Shown: positions 53,069 through 64,000 of the stretch, piece by piece | How the letters are laid out: every line of letters begins with the position of its first letter | Position numbering within the stretch: position 1 is the stretch's first letter | Origin: Paenibacillus sp. USDA918EY | GTDB lineage: Bacteria; Bacillota; Bacilli; Paenibacillales; Paenibacillaceae | Assembly: GCF_009870825.1 (NCBI RefSeq) | Contig: NZ_WTWY01000007.1 | Location: 270,799-334,798 of the forward strand | DNA: 64,000 nucleotides | Reading direction: 5' to 3' | Program-made: the position numbers and the translations under genes | The notes under the pieces: model-generated | Told to the model about the DNA's origin: nothing | The model's database searches: none | Seen by the model: only the letters and a program-made list of their open reading frames with translations

Positions 53069-54211
53069 ATGAAGATCAGCATCCTTAAAAACGTCCTTAA
53101 CGAATCCATTCAACATGTATCCAAGGCGATTTCGAGCCGTACGACCATTCCGATCCTCGGAGGCATCAAGCTGGACGTAACGCATCAAGGCGTAACGCTA
53201 ACGGCAAGCGATACCGACATTTCCATCCAATCCTTTATTCCAGCCGAAGACGCCGACCGGACGATCGTGCAGGTGGAGAGAACCGGCAGCGTCGTTTTGC
53301 CGGCCAAATTTTTCGTAGAAATCATTAAAAAGCTGCCTTCCCAGGAAATTCAAATGGAGGTCAAAGAGCATTTCCAAACCTTTATTTCATCCGGTTCCAC
53401 GGAAATTCAAATGGTTGGGCTGGATCCCGAGGAATTCCCCGTATTGCCTGATATCGAAGGCAACCAGACGATTTCCCTTCCGGGAGCTCTGCTGAAAAAC
53501 ATGATCCGCCAAACGGTGTTTGCCATTTCTACGCAGGAAACCACCCCGATTTTGACCGGTGTCCTGTGGAACCTGGACCAAAACGATCTGAAATTCACGG
53601 CGACGGACCGCCACCGCCTTGCCACGCGTTCGGCCCATCTGGACGGAGCGGATGACGTGAAGTTCAGCAATGTCGTCATTGCCGGCAAAACGCTGAACGA
53701 ACTGAGCAAAATCATCCCCGACCAAAATACACTGATCGACATCGTCGTGGCCGACAACCAGGTGCTGTTCAAGCTGGATCGCGTCCTGTTCTATTCCCGT
53801 ATTCTGGATGGCATTTACCCGGATACTACTAGAATTATTCCGACAACCTACAAAACAGAACTCATTTTGGACACAAAAAAATTGAGCGAATCGATCGACC
53901 GCGCTTATTTGTTGTCCCGTGAGGAAAAAACGAATATCGTCCGGCTGCAGACGATGGAAAACGGCGGCATCGAAATTTCCTCGAGCTCGTCCGAACTCGG
54001 TAAAGTGCGTGAGGAGCTGGAAGTTATCGATTTCAAAGGAGAGCCGCTGCGCATTTCCTTTAACTCCAAATATATGCTTGATGTGTTGAAGATCGTGGAA
54101 AGCGAGCAGCTGATGATTGCCTTCACCGGCATGATGAGCCCGATCATCCTGAAACCGATGGATGACAGCCAAAGCTCGTACGTCATTTTGCCTTACCGGA
54201 CGACGAACTAA
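53069..54211 (+). CDS. dnaN: DNA polymerase III beta sliding clamp
   Basis: Ring-shaped processivity clamp of 380 aa, three repeated domains. Starts MKISILKNVLNESIQHVSKAISSRTTIPILGGIKL; the C-terminus LDVLKIVESEQLMIAFTGMMSPIILKP...YVILPYRTTN forms the partner-binding cleft. The ATG at 53069 has AGGAG seven bases upstream; 47 further open codons upstream overlap the unwinding region and are not coding. Confidence 0.98.
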   Translation: MKISILKNVLNESIQHVSKAISSRTTIPILGGIKLDVTHQGVTLTASDTDISIQSFIPAEDADRTIVQVERTGSVVLPAKFFVEIIKKLPSQEIQMEVKEHFQTFISSGSTEIQMVGLDPEEFPVLPDIEGNQTISLPGALLKNMIRQTVFAISTQETTPILTGVLWNLDQNDLKFTATDRHRLATRSAHLDGADDVKFSNVVIAGKTLNELSKIIPDQNTLIDIVVADNQVLFKLDRVLFYSRILDGIYPDTTRIIPTTYKTELILDTKKLSESIDRAYLLSREEKTNIVRLQTMENGGIEISSSSSELGKVREELEVIDFKGEPLRISFNSKYMLDVLKIVESEQLMIAFTGMMSPIILKPMDDSQSSYVILPYRTTN

Positions 54212-54249
54212 TCCGGCAGCCGAAGTTATCAACAGGAAGGGCGTTTGCG

Positions 54250-54468
54250 ATGAAGGAAATATTTATCCACAGTGAATATATTAAGCTGGACCAGTTTTTA
54301 AAGTTGGCCGACTGCATATCCACAGGCGGAATGGCAAAGGCGCTGCTTGCTGAAGGCCAGGTGTCGGTGAACGGAGAGCCTGAGGATCGCCGGGGCCGCA
54401 AGCTGTATCCCGGGGATCGGGTGAATGTGGTGGATTGCGGCGAGTTTACCGTATCCAGGGAGTCCTGA
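54250..54468 (+). CDS. yaaA: S4-domain RNA-binding protein YaaA/RlbA
   Basis: Protein of 72 aa with an S4 fold: IKLDQFLKLADCISTGGMAKALLAEGQVSVNGEPEDRRGRKLYPGDRVNV. The conserved position between dnaN and recF is as in Bacillus, where the product is linked to ribosome assembly. GGAAGG lies ahead of the ATG. Confidence 0.95.
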   Translation: MKEIFIHSEYIKLDQFLKLADCISTGGMAKALLAEGQVSVNGEPEDRRGRKLYPGDRVNVVDCGEFTVSRES

Positions 54469-54534
54469 TATACTCCTCATGGAGCCGCGCTTTTGGTGCG
54501 GGTCGATCAGGCGGGAAATGAGGAGGAAGCGCAC

Positions 54535-55647
54535 GTGTTTGTAAAAAGCATCAGCCTGCAGCATTACCGCAATTACGAAGAGCTCCAATTGGATTCCTTC
54601 AGCGACGTCAATCTGCTGATCGGACAAAACGCTCAAGGGAAAACCAATTTGGTTGAAGCGATTTTTGTTTTGGCCTTAACGAAAAGCCACCGGACCCCAA
54701 GAGACCGCGAGCTGATCTCTTTTCAGGAAAAAAGCGCGCATGTCTCCGCGGTGGTGGAAAGAAAATACGGGCAGCTGACGCTCGATCTGAATTTATCCCC
54801 GCAGGGGAAAAAAGCGAAAATCAACGGCCTCGAGCAGCGCAAACTTAGCGATTTCATCGGATCGCTGAACGTCGTGATGTTTGCGCCCGAGGATCTGGAA
54901 ATCGTAAAGGGAACGCCTGGCGTACGCCGGCGTTTTCTTGACATGGAGATCGGGCAGGTCCAGCCCGGATATTTGTATCATTTGCAGCAGTACCAGAAGG
55001 TGCTGAACCAGCGCAACAATTTGCTCAAGCAAATGTGGGGCAACGACAAACCGCAGCAGGGGCTGTTGGAGGTTTGGGATCAGCAGCTTGCCGAACATGG
55101 TGTTAAAATCATCAAAAAGAGGAAACAATTTATCGTAAAGCTGCAAAAATGGGCCGAGTCCATTCACCACGGCATTACGAACGGCAGCGAAGACCTGAGG
55201 CTCGTTTATCTTCCGTCGTTCGGCGACGAGGCGGAGGAAGATGAAGCTTATCTTTTCGAACAATTTATGTTAAAATTATCACAACTGAAGGATCAGGAGC
55301 TTCGGCGCGGGATGACGCTTGCCGGGCCCCATCGCGACGATGTGGCCTTTTTTATCAACGGCAAGGAAGTGCATACCTATGGTTCCCAGGGGCAGCAGCG
55401 GACTACGGCATTGTCGCTTAAATTGGCGGAAATTGAACTGATCCAGGAGGAGATCGGGGAGTACCCGGTCCTGCTTTTGGATGACGTGCTGTCCGAATTG
55501 GATCCATACCGCCAAACGCAGCTCATTGAAACCTTTCAGACCAAAGTGCAAACCTTTATTACGGCGACGGGGATCGAGAGCCTGAATACCGATAAACTGA
55601 AAAAGGCCAGCGTTTTTCATGTCCATAGCGGACAGGTTGGCTCTTAA
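54535..55647 (+). CDS. recF: DNA replication and repair protein RecF
   Basis: SMC-like ATPase of 370 aa that helps load RecA at gaps. Walker A GQNAQGKTNLVEAI (about 32-45), signature region GMTLAGPHRDDVAFF and Walker B VLLLDDVLSELDPYRQTQL are present, with GSQGQQRTTALSLKLAE between. GTG start at 54535 with GAGGAGGA eight bases upstream; the longer open frame upstream is ignored. Confidence 0.97.
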   Translation: MFVKSISLQHYRNYEELQLDSFSDVNLLIGQNAQGKTNLVEAIFVLALTKSHRTPRDRELISFQEKSAHVSAVVERKYGQLTLDLNLSPQGKKAKINGLEQRKLSDFIGSLNVVMFAPEDLEIVKGTPGVRRRFLDMEIGQVQPGYLYHLQQYQKVLNQRNNLLKQMWGNDKPQQGLLEVWDQQLAEHGVKIIKKRKQFIVKLQKWAESIHHGITNGSEDLRLVYLPSFGDEAEEDEAYLFEQFMLKLSQLKDQELRRGMTLAGPHRDDVAFFINGKEVHTYGSQGQQRTTALSLKLAEIELIQEEIGEYPVLLLDDVLSELDPYRQTQLIETFQTKVQTFITATGIESLNTDKLKKASVFHVHSGQVGS

Positions 55648-55659
55648 GGAGTTGGGATT

Positions 55660-55911
55660 ATGTATATTCACCTGGGCGGCGAAAGAATTATCCGCTCCGC
55701 GGAACTGGTCGCCATTTTTGACGTTTCGATCGAGAAATCCTCAAAAATATCGAAGCAGTTCGTCAGCCACGCCTGCCAGCACAAAAACGTGGAGTATATC
55801 GGAGAAGAGGAACCGAAATCGATCGTGATCACGAAAAGCACAGTTTATTATTCCCCGATTTCGTCGTCGACACTCAAAAAACGGGCGAAGGTTTTCGTGG
55901 CCAACGCTTAA
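55660..55911 (+). CDS. remB: RemB/YaaB (DUF370) extracellular matrix regulatory protein
   Basis: Protein of 83 aa starting MYIHLGGERIIRSAELVAIFD, the DUF370 hallmark. In Bacillus RemA/RemB-type proteins activate biofilm matrix genes. It follows recF by 12 bases and precedes gyrB, the standard order. AAGGAG precedes the ATG. Confidence 0.94.
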   Translation: MYIHLGGERIIRSAELVAIFDVSIEKSSKISKQFVSHACQHKNVEYIGEEEPKSIVITKSTVYYSPISSSTLKKRAKVFVANA

Positions 55912-55930
55912 TTATATATAACCCCGATCG

Positions 55931-55973
55931 AACTCTCTGAAGCCGGCAGCCGGCCAATGTAAAGAGAGTTTTT
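55931..55973 (+). terminator. Terminator after remB
   Basis: AACTCTCT pairs with AGAGAGTT, with a nested GCCGGC/GCCGGC repeat, followed by TTTTT. Suggests gyrB has its own promoter in the 110 bases before its start, though I cannot assign the boxes. Confidence 0.55.
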
Positions 55974-56088
55974 GCTGCGATGAACGCAGTTTAACGTTAA
56001 TATTTGATTTATGCAGAATTCCTGATAGGAGATTCCCTTGAAACGCAGTTATACCCCGAAGCAGCAGATTTAGAATTTATAGAAGTAG

Positions 56089-58011
<1,923 letters not shown>

Positions 58012-58018
58012 GCACGAC

Positions 58019-58053
58019 AAAGAAGGAGTCTTCGAGGCTCCTTCTCTTTTTTT
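58019..58053 (+). terminator. Terminator of gyrB
   Basis: AGAAGGAGUC-UUCGA-GGCUCCUUCU stem followed by C and seven T. It lies 8 bases past the gyrB stop and before the convergent YheC/D-like gene's stop. Confidence 0.9.
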
Positions 58054-58062
58054 AGCCAATAT

Positions 58063-58890
58063 TCAAGCTTTCTTTTTTCTTTTGCCTTCTTTGCGGGGAG
58101 CGGAAATCCGCCCGTAGGCAATCGCATACCGCTCGATCCGCTGATAAATGCTTTTATCCTTGAAAAACTTTTTGAAGGGAAATATGGCGGGAAGGGTGTT
58201 GACTTCCAAAATCCATGGATACAGATTGGTGTCGATCGCCACGTCCAAACCGATTTCTTTTAATTTTGGATATTTCTTTTGCAGCTGTTTGGCCGTTTCC
58301 TCCCCCAAGGCGTTAAGTTGCTTTTCAAGCAAGTTGATTTCGCGCTGCGAGGCGTGGGGAGCCAGCAGTTCATCCAACATTTTCACCGTTCCGCCGCCGT
58401 GGTAATTTGTAATGATTTTGTTTTTTCCCGCGACGCGGCCGACAATTCCTGTAGTTTCCCATTTCCCTTTGGGTGTCTTCTGCGTCAAAACTCTAAGGTC
58501 AAAGGAGCGGTCATTGTATTTTAGCTTGTGGATGCCCCTTTGGATCAGATAAACCTTTTTTCCGATATGGTTCCGAATGGCGCGGTGAAGGTCCGCTGTT
58601 GAAGTAAATTCTTCAATGCTTGTTCCCGATTTCAAAACGTATCGTTCTTGGAGAACGGTTTGGTCGCTTTCGTTAAAATCAAATGGTTCGGTTATTCGCT
58701 CTGCGCACATAACGCCGTTACCGTATGTCCCGATATCAGGTTTGATGTAAACCATCGTGTGCTCGTTCAGCATTTCGATAAGCGCGTCCTGCGAGTATTT
58801 CATGGTGAGGGGAATATTGGCCTCGATCTGCCTATTGCGCAGAAGCACCAATGTTTTGGCCCATTTGCTTGAAACACGCTGTATGGACAA
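58063..58890 (-). CDS. YheC/YheD-family ATP-grasp, spore-coat-associated
   Basis: Protein of 275 aa matching the YheC/YheD family of endospore coat-associated ATP-grasp enzymes. Recognisable segments are MVYIKPDIGTYGNGVM, YLIQRGIHKLKYNDRSFDLRVLTQK, GIVGRVAGKNKIITNYHGGGT and GLDVAIDTNLYPWILEVNTLPAIFPFK. The N-terminal lid is short and the C-terminus is Lys/Arg-rich. TTG start with AAAGGA nine bases upstream. It is transcribed against the gyrase genes and against replication. Substrate unknown. Confidence 0.88.
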   Translation of the reverse strand: MSIQRVSSKWAKTLVLLRNRQIEANIPLTMKYSQDALIEMLNEHTMVYIKPDIGTYGNGVMCAERITEPFDFNESDQTVLQERYVLKSGTSIEEFTSTADLHRAIRNHIGKKVYLIQRGIHKLKYNDRSFDLRVLTQKTPKGKWETTGIVGRVAGKNKIITNYHGGGTVKMLDELLAPHASQREINLLEKQLNALGEETAKQLQKKYPKLKEIGLDVAIDTNLYPWILEVNTLPAIFPFKKFFKDKSIYQRIERYAIAYGRISAPRKEGKRKKKA

Positions 58891-59002
58891 GTCATCGCAT
58901 CCTTTCCGTGAAGATGTGGCGGAAGCCGCTAGCGCGCAACGTAAGGCGAATTGTAAAATGCTTCATGGAATGCGTAAAACATAGGACAAGGGAGCAAATG
59001 AA

Positions 59003-59011
59003 TGGTATAAT
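59003..59011 (+). promoter_or_regulatory. Extended -10 promoter upstream of gyrA
   Basis: TGGTATAAT (extended -10), with a weak -35 AGGACA 17 bases before TATAAT. Would give a leader of about 340 bases for gyrA. Confidence 0.5.
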
Positions 59012-59154
59012 ATGAAGATATGGATAATTGAATTCTGAGTCCAGGAAACTCCTTTTGCCTATCAGTATATGTCACGGGCAGGAAGAGGGTAGGGCGAATC
59101 CCTAAAATAGAGCAAGATGGGCGGCGGTCTGCGGAGAAAAGGCCAAACGTTTAA

Positions 59155-59183
59155 TTGTGCTCTTTTTGTGAAAGTAATATAAT
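59155..59183 (+). promoter_or_regulatory. Sigma-A promoter of gyrA
   Basis: TTGTGC (59155-59160), 17-base spacer, TATAAT (59178-59183). Same boxes and spacing as the HD-GYP gene promoter at 62088-62116. Confidence 0.7.
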
Positions 59184-59356
59184 AAAGATTAGTGGTTTTT
59201 ATCTATTTTGGTACGAAGCGGTACTGCTTTCCCCGGTTGCCGGCGGATTGCGGCTAGCCGTTTTATGCCCGTATGGAACTAAGATTCGTTGATTCTATAG
59301 TTGATTCTATATAGTCCGCATGCTTGTTTTGTTGAGGGAAATGGAGGAGGTCCACC

Positions 59357-61906
59357 ATGGCGGAAGAAAAAAATCCCCAGATTAAGGAGCGGGACATTGG
59401 TGTCGAAATGCGCGAGTCCTTTATGGACTACGCGATGAGCATCATTGTGAGCCGGGCTTTGCCGGATGTGCGCGATGGACTCAAGCCGGTACACCGTCGC
59501 GTGCTTTATGCGATGTCGGAGCTTGGTTTGTCGCCGGATAAGCCGTTTAAAAAATCGGCGAGAATCGTCGGCGAGGTCATCGGTAAGTATCACCCGCACG
59601 GTGACGCGCCTGCTTACGAGACGATGGTCCGTATGGCGCAGGATTTTTCGATGCGTTATATGCTTGTCGAAGGGCACGGCAACTTTGGCTCCATCGATGG
59701 CGACGCTCCGGCCGCGATGCGTTATACCGAAGCGCGCCTTTCGAAGATTGCTCAAGAGATGCTGCGCGATATCAATAAGGAGACCATCGATTTTACGGAA
59801 AACTATGACGGCGAAGAGCTGGAGCCGGTCGTGCTTCCTGCGCGGTATCCGAACCTCCTGGTTAACGGCGTTTCGGGTATTGCCGTCGGGATGGCGACGA
59901 ATATCCCGCCGCATAATCTCGGAGAGGTTATTGACGGGGTATTGGCCCTGATCCAAAATCCTGACATTTCTTCGCTGGAATTGATGGAATATATTAAAGG
60001 GCCGGATTTCCCGACCGCCGGTTATGTGTTGGGACGCCACGGCATTCGCCAGGCCTACGAAACCGGACGCGGCTCCGTGACGATGCGCGCCAAAGCCGAG
60101 ATCGAAGAAAATAACGGCAAGGCGCGGATTATCGTGACCGAGCTTCCATACCAGGTCAATAAGGCGCGTTTGGTTGAAAAAATCGCCGAGCTGGTGCGCG
60201 AAAAAAGACTGGATGGCATTACCGACCTGCGGGACGAATCGGACCGTAACGGTATGCGGATCGTTGTCGAGCTGCGCCGTGACGTGAACCCGAGCGTGAT
60301 GCTGAACAATTTGTACAAACACACGGCGATGCAGTCTACGTTCGGCATCAACATGCTGGCGATCGTGAAAAACGAACCGAAGGTTTTGAGTCTCAGAGAT
60401 GTGCTGAGCTACTACCTGGAGCACCAGATCGAGGTCATTCGCCGGCGGACGGAATACGATTTGAAAAAAGCCGAAGCCCGCGCCCATATTCTCGAAGGTT
60501 TGCGTATCGCTTTGGACCATTTGGACGAAGTCATTTCGATTATCCGTTCCTCGCAAACGACCGACATCGCTCGCGAACGTTTGATCGAGCGCTTCGGGCT
60601 CAGCAACGAGCAGACGCAAGCGATTCTGGAAATGCGCTTGCAGCGCCTGACCGGACTGGAACGCGAGAAAATCGAAAACGAATACCGGGAACTGATGGTC
60701 AAAATCGCCGAATACAAGGAAATTTTGGCCAATGAGCATCTGGTGCTGGAAATCATCAGCAACGAGTTGCTCGAAATCAAGGAAAATTATGCGGATGAGC
60801 GCCGCACCGAAATTACCATCGGCGAAGAAAGCATTTTGGACGAAGACCTGATTCCTCGCGAGGAAGTGGTCATCACCATTACGCATACAGGCTACGTCAA
60901 ACGCCTGCCGGCCAACACGTACCGCAGCCAAAAACGCGGCGGACGCGGGGTTGTGGGGATGGATACGAAGGACGAAGACTTCGTCGAGCATCTGTTTGTG
61001 ACCAACTCCCACAATTACCTGATGTTCTTTACCGACCGGGGCAAGGTTTACCGGCTTAAAGCATACGAGATTCCGGAGCTCAGCCGCACGGCTCGGGGCA
61101 CGGCGATCATCAACCTGATCCAAATCGAGCAGGGCGAGACGATCAACGCCGTCATTCCGGTGGAAGAGTTCGAAAACGACAAATACCTGTTCTTCGTCAC
61201 CCGAAGCGGGATTGTGAAAAAGACGCCGCTGGAAGATTACGTGAACATCCGCAAAGGCGGTCTAATCGCAATCAACCTACGTGAAGATGATTCCCTGATC
61301 GAAGTCAAATTAACCGACGGCCAGCAGGAAGTTATTATGGCTACGGCTCAGGGCATGTCGATCCGGTTCTCGGAAAACGACGTTCGCTCCATGGGCCGCA
61401 GCGCGACCGGCGTCAAAGGGATTACGCTTGACGAAGACGACCAGGTCATCGGCATGGACGTCGTTGACAAAGACTTGGATACGTTGATCGTCACCGCGAA
61501 AGGTTACGGCAAACGGACGCCTCTGAGCGATTACCGTTCGCAGACCCGGGGCGGCAAAGGGATCAAGACGCTGAACGTTACCGAAAAAAATGGCCCGGTC
61601 GTAGGGCTTAAGGTCGTCAGACCGGATGAGGACCTGATGATCATTACTTCGAGCGGTACGCTGATCCGTACAAGCATTGAGGGAATTTCCATCATGGGCC
61701 GCTACACGCAAGGCGTTAAGCTGATCAACATCCGCGACGAAGATACCGTGGCCACGGTATGCCGGGTTGATAAAAGCGAGGAGCCGGAAGAAGGGGAAGA
61801 GTCGAATGAGGAAGGTTTGACCCCTCCATCCGACCCGGATGCGCCGGCAACCGCAGCAGATCAAGTGGCGGAATCGGATATGGATGATTCCTCGGATGAA
61901 GCGTAA
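59357..61906 (+). CDS. gyrA: DNA gyrase subunit A
   Basis: Breakage-reunion subunit of gyrase, 849 aa. Catalytic Tyr123 lies in [14 protein letters not shown]. The quinolone region reads [12 protein letters not shown] (79-90), so Ala84-Pro85 replace the Ser-Ala of E. coli S83-A84. The GyrA box QKRGGRG is at about residue 525, starting the DNA-wrapping C-terminal domain of beta-pinwheel blades. The last 45 residues are an acidic low-complexity tail ([13 protein letters not shown]...DDSSDEA). GGAGGAGG precedes the ATG. Confidence 0.98.
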   Translation: MAEEKNPQIKERDIGVEMRESFMDYAMSIIVSRALPDVRDGLKPVHRRVLYAMSELGLSPDKPFKKSARIVGEVIGKYHPHGDAPAYETMVRMAQDFSMRYMLVEGHGNFGSIDGDAPAAMRYTEARLSKIAQEMLRDINKETIDFTENYDGEELEPVVLPARYPNLLVNGVSGIAVGMATNIPPHNLGEVIDGVLALIQNPDISSLELMEYIKGPDFPTAGYVLGRHGIRQAYETGRGSVTMRAKAEIEENNGKARIIVTELPYQVNKARLVEKIAELVREKRLDGITDLRDESDRNGMRIVVELRRDVNPSVMLNNLYKHTAMQSTFGINMLAIVKNEPKVLSLRDVLSYYLEHQIEVIRRRTEYDLKKAEARAHILEGLRIALDHLDEVISIIRSSQTTDIARERLIERFGLSNEQTQAILEMRLQRLTGLEREKIENEYRELMVKIAEYKEILANEHLVLEIISNELLEIKENYADERRTEITIGEESILDEDLIPREEVVITITHTGYVKRLPANTYRSQKRGGRGVVGMDTKDEDFVEHLFVTNSHNYLMFFTDRGKVYRLKAYEIPELSRTARGTAIINLIQIEQGETINAVIPVEEFENDKYLFFVTRSGIVKKTPLEDYVNIRKGGLIAINLREDDSLIEVKLTDGQQEVIMATAQGMSIRFSENDVRSMGRSATGVKGITLDEDDQVIGMDVVDKDLDTLIVTAKGYGKRTPLSDYRSQTRGGKGIKTLNVTEKNGPVVGLKVVRPDEDLMIITSSGTLIRTSIEGISIMGRYTQGVKLINIRDEDTVATVCRVDKSEEPEEGEESNEEGLTPPSDPDAPATAADQVAESDMDDSSDEA

Positions 61907-61917
61907 CGGATAAAACG

Positions 61918-61961
61918 AAAGAGCATGGCTTTCGAGAGATCGAAAGCGGTGCTCTTTTTTT
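61918..61961 (+). terminator. Terminator of gyrA
   Basis: AAAGAGCA..GCUUUCGA pairs with UCGAAAGC..UGCUCUUU, then seven T. Twelve bases past the gyrA stop. Confidence 0.92.
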
Positions 61962-62087
61962 CATTTTTAAAGGTGGCACACACCCATATGTTAGGGGATA
62001 ACAAGCGTCCGGCTTCGAGATCAAGCAATTTCCCTACTATTTGCACCGGAATAGGCGTGCTGGAGTTTTGCGAAATGCTAATTTAGA

Positions 62088-62116
62088 TTGTGCAGCACTA
62101 CGGTACGTAATATAAT
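62088..62116 (+). promoter_or_regulatory. Sigma-A promoter of HD-GYP gene
   Basis: TTGTGC (62088-62093), 17-base spacer, TATAAT (62111-62116), about 50 bases upstream of the chosen start codon. Confidence 0.7.
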
Positions 62117-62167
62117 GGAGTAAATTACCATGTTTTTTAGATGGAAGTTAGCGAGGGAATCATCGTT

Positions 62168-63271
62168 ATGGCCAGCATATCTATTTCGGAATTGAAACCT
62201 GGTATCAAGCTAGTAAAAGATGTACATACTCCGCTTGGCGGATTGCTGATGCGCAAAGGCACGGTCTTGCTTCCTCGTGACTTGGATATTTTGCGTGCTT
62301 TTATGATCCAGCATGTCGAGGTAGATATAGGCGAAGCGGAGCTCAGGAATGTCACCAAGGCCATCTCGAGCGCAAACCCGGCAAATGCAAGCGATGAGAA
62401 ACCGGCCGATACGGCGGTGTTAACGAAAACGGCTCCATTTCATGAAGAGTATGAAAAACTGATCTCGCTGATGAAAAGCGCGCATCAGTCCGTCATCGCC
62501 TCAGAATTGCCGATCTACGAGCTGCGGAATCAACTGGAAGCGGCTATCTTACATATCAAAGACTACAATCCGTTAACATTCGTGCCAAGATCAATGAATG
62601 AGTATGATTATATTTTCCATAACGGTGTGCTGTGTGCGTTTTCTTCGTATTTGCTTGCCAAATGGAGCGGGATGCAGCAGAAAGATTGGATGCAGGCGGC
62701 GTTCGCCGGGTTATTTCACGACATTGGGAATGCCAAGGTCGATCCGGCGATATTATATAAACCTAACGCTCTGACCGCCGCAGAGGCGGAAGAAATGCGC
62801 AGGCATACGGCATACGGGTATCAAATTCTCAAAAACGTCAGAGCGGTCAACGAAGGCGTCAGACTTGCGGCTCTTCAACATCACGAAAAAATCGACGGGT
62901 CCGGGTATCCGCTACGCTTGGATGGCGGCAAGATACATATCTATGCCAAAATGGTCGCCATTACGGACATTTTTCATGCAATGACGCTTAACCGGATTTA
63001 TCGCAAGGCGCAGTCTCCATATTTGGTGCTTGAGCAGATTCACTCTGAAGCTTTCGGCAAGTTGGATCCCACTCTGGTACGGATCTTCATTCAAAAGGCG
63101 ACGGAGTTTCATAACGGGACCGTCGTTCGCCTGAGCAATGGTCAGGTCGGCGAAATCGTGTTTACGGATCAGAATCATCCGACGCGCCCGATGGTTTCGG
63201 TCGGCGGGGAGATCATCAATCTGGTGCAGAAACGGCAGCTCTACATTGAAGAGGTTTTATCTTCAAATTAA
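62168..63271 (+). CDS. HD-GYP domain protein, probable cyclic-dinucleotide phosphodiesterase
   Basis: Protein of 367 aa without membrane segments. An N-terminal region (1-75) with ISELKPGIKLVKDVHTPLGGLLMRKG is typical of stand-alone HD-GYP proteins. The HD-GYP domain (about 135-320) has GLFHDIGNAKVDP, HTAYGYQIL, LQHHEKIDGSGYPLRLDGGKI and ITDIFHAMT, with all metal-binding His/Asp residues present. Such domains hydrolyse c-di-GMP or related dinucleotides. ATG 62168 has GAGGG upstream; an ATG nine codons earlier has no ribosome site. Confidence 0.92.
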   Translation: MASISISELKPGIKLVKDVHTPLGGLLMRKGTVLLPRDLDILRAFMIQHVEVDIGEAELRNVTKAISSANPANASDEKPADTAVLTKTAPFHEEYEKLISLMKSAHQSVIASELPIYELRNQLEAAILHIKDYNPLTFVPRSMNEYDYIFHNGVLCAFSSYLLAKWSGMQQKDWMQAAFAGLFHDIGNAKVDPAILYKPNALTAAEAEEMRRHTAYGYQILKNVRAVNEGVRLAALQHHEKIDGSGYPLRLDGGKIHIYAKMVAITDIFHAMTLNRIYRKAQSPYLVLEQIHSEAFGKLDPTLVRIFIQKATEFHNGTVVRLSNGQVGEIVFTDQNHPTRPMVSVGGEIINLVQKRQLYIEEVLSSN

Positions 63272-63275
63272 ATAG

Positions 63276-63305
63276 TTGACATGCTTAATAAAGCTGTGTT
63301 ATATT
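63276..63305 (+). promoter_or_regulatory. rRNA promoter P1
   Basis: TTGACA (63276-63281), 18-base spacer, TATATT (63300-63305), four bases past the HD-GYP stop. Confidence 0.75.
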
Positions 63306-63373
63306 AATACTTGTCTTCACGAAGACGTGGTTTAATAGAATGCAGCTTTTAAAATTTTTCTTTCAAAAAAAGC

Positions 63374-63402
63374 TTGCATTAATAAAGAAAACATGATATA
63401 TT
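63374..63402 (+). promoter_or_regulatory. rRNA promoter P2
   Basis: TTGCAT (63374-63379), 17-base spacer, TATATT (63397-63402), preceded by an A-rich stretch. Tandem promoters of this type are usual for rRNA operons. Confidence 0.75.
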
Positions 63403-63409
63403 ATAAAAG

Positions 63410-63677
63410 TTGCTGCTGAACATAACGGCGGCGACGAAAACGAAGTGTTTGATCTTTGAAAACTGAACAACGAGTGAGATTAGACCTTGCTTGCAAGGTC
63501 GACAGCGAAGCAAATCGGTTCAAGTCTTCTGGCTGAATGATTTGCGGAGCATAAATGAGAATTAAATTCTCGTCAGATTCAAAATGAGCTAAGAGCTCTT
63601 TCGAAGATGTGGATTGAAAATGATCGACTCAGCCGAGTTTGACCCATTTTCAATCGCCGGTCGAACGAAGTTCGACC
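63410..63677 (+). other. 16S rRNA leader with processing stems
   Basis: Leader sequence including UGAUCUUUGAAAACUGAACAAC, common near Bacillota rRNA genes and tRNAs. Perfect stems GATTGAAAATG/CATTTTCAATC (63612-63655) and GGTCGAAC/GTTCGACC (63659-63677) stand just before the mature 5' end. The 11-base stem may take part in RNase III processing. Confidence 0.6.
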
Positions 63678-64000
63678 TTTCTTGGAGAGTTTGATCCTGG
63701 CTCAGGACGAACGCTGGCGGCGTGCCTAATACATGCAAGTCGAGCGGACCTTAGCGATCTTCGGATCGCTCTTGGTCAGCGGCGGACGGGTGAGTAACAC
63801 GTAGGCAACCTGCCTGCAAGACTGGGATAACTACCGGAAACGGTAGCTAATACCGGATAATTTATCGCTTCGCATGGAGCGGTAATGAAAGACGGAGTAA
63901 TCTGTCACTTGCAGATGGGCCTGCGGCGCATTAGCTAGTTGGTGGGGTAACGGCTCACCAAGGCGACGATGCGTAGCCGACCTGAGAGGGTGAACGGCCA
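63678..64000 (+). rRNA. 16S ribosomal RNA, 5' part, cut by window edge
   Basis: Begins with the universal TTGGAGAGTTTGATCCTGGCTCAG region and continues with GACGAACGCTGGCGGCGTGCCTAATACATGCAAGTCGAGCGG, then helix 6-17 sequences up to TGAACGGCCA at the edge. The V1-V2 sequence (ACCTTAGC-GATCTTCGGATC; GGGATAACTACCGGAAACGGTAGCTAATACCGG) fits Paenibacillaceae. The first of the origin-proximal rRNA operons on the right arm. Confidence 0.97.

Larger units (their letters stand above)
58891..59356. other. Long leader and promoters of gyrA
   Basis: No gene is visible in this 466-base gap. It contains two plus-strand promoter candidates (59003-59011 and 59155-59183). The stretch 59018-59150 is G-rich with small hairpin potential (GGAAACUCC; AGGG...CCCU) but matches no riboswitch I know. 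Confidence 0.5.

Overview
The window is a replication-origin segment of an endospore-forming Bacillota chromosome, most likely Paenibacillus or a close relative in Paenibacillaceae. This rests on the order rpmH-dnaA-dnaN-yaaA-recF-remB-gyrB-[YheC/D ATP-grasp]-gyrA-[HD-GYP]-16S rRNA, the soj/spo0J/noc genes with parS sites, the sporulation-type genes (yyaC, YheC/D) and the 16S 5' end. Almost every gene left of about 50.7 kb reads on the minus strand and almost every gene right of about 51.5 kb reads on the plus strand, as expected for two replichores diverging from oriC around dnaA.

From 1 to 11.1 kb lie two tandem peptide-type (Opp/Dpp) ABC transporter operons. Each starts with a lipoprotein binding protein, and the left one runs out of the window inside its first ATPase gene. 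Their promoters and 5' leaders are near-duplicates and carry the same two palindromes. From 11.6 to 32.1 kb is a carbohydrate-use locus: a YesM/YesN two-component system, an Lpl/CUT1-type sugar ABC transporter without its own ATPase, and five glycoside hydrolases (GH3, two GH38 alpha-mannosidases, a GH125 alpha-mannosidase and a clan GH-A enzyme). None of the hydrolases has a signal peptide, so short mannose-rich glycans are probably imported and trimmed inside the cell.

From 32.4 to 50.7 kb is the conserved left flank of the origin: rpsF-ssb-rpsR with an S6:S18-type leader, yjzC, a candidate unannotated structured RNA, tRNA-Ser(CGA), DUF951, mscS, DUF3343, yyaC, DUF4446, a cysteine desulfurase-like gene, parB-soj, noc, rsmG-mnmG-mnmE, jag-yidC-rnpA and rpmH. 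One parS lies inside parB. A second, perfectly palindromic parS forms the stem of the apparent rsmG terminator.

From 50.7 to 53.1 kb is the bipartite oriC: DnaA boxes and candidate Spo0A boxes upstream of dnaA, then a DnaA-box/DnaA-trio/AT-rich unwinding region between dnaA and dnaN. The window ends with the gyrase genes, an HD-GYP gene, tandem rRNA promoters and the first 320 bases of a 16S rRNA gene. Most gene functions are recognised from motifs and order by eye. Promoter, operator and RNA calls are pattern-based and not tested by search or folding software.
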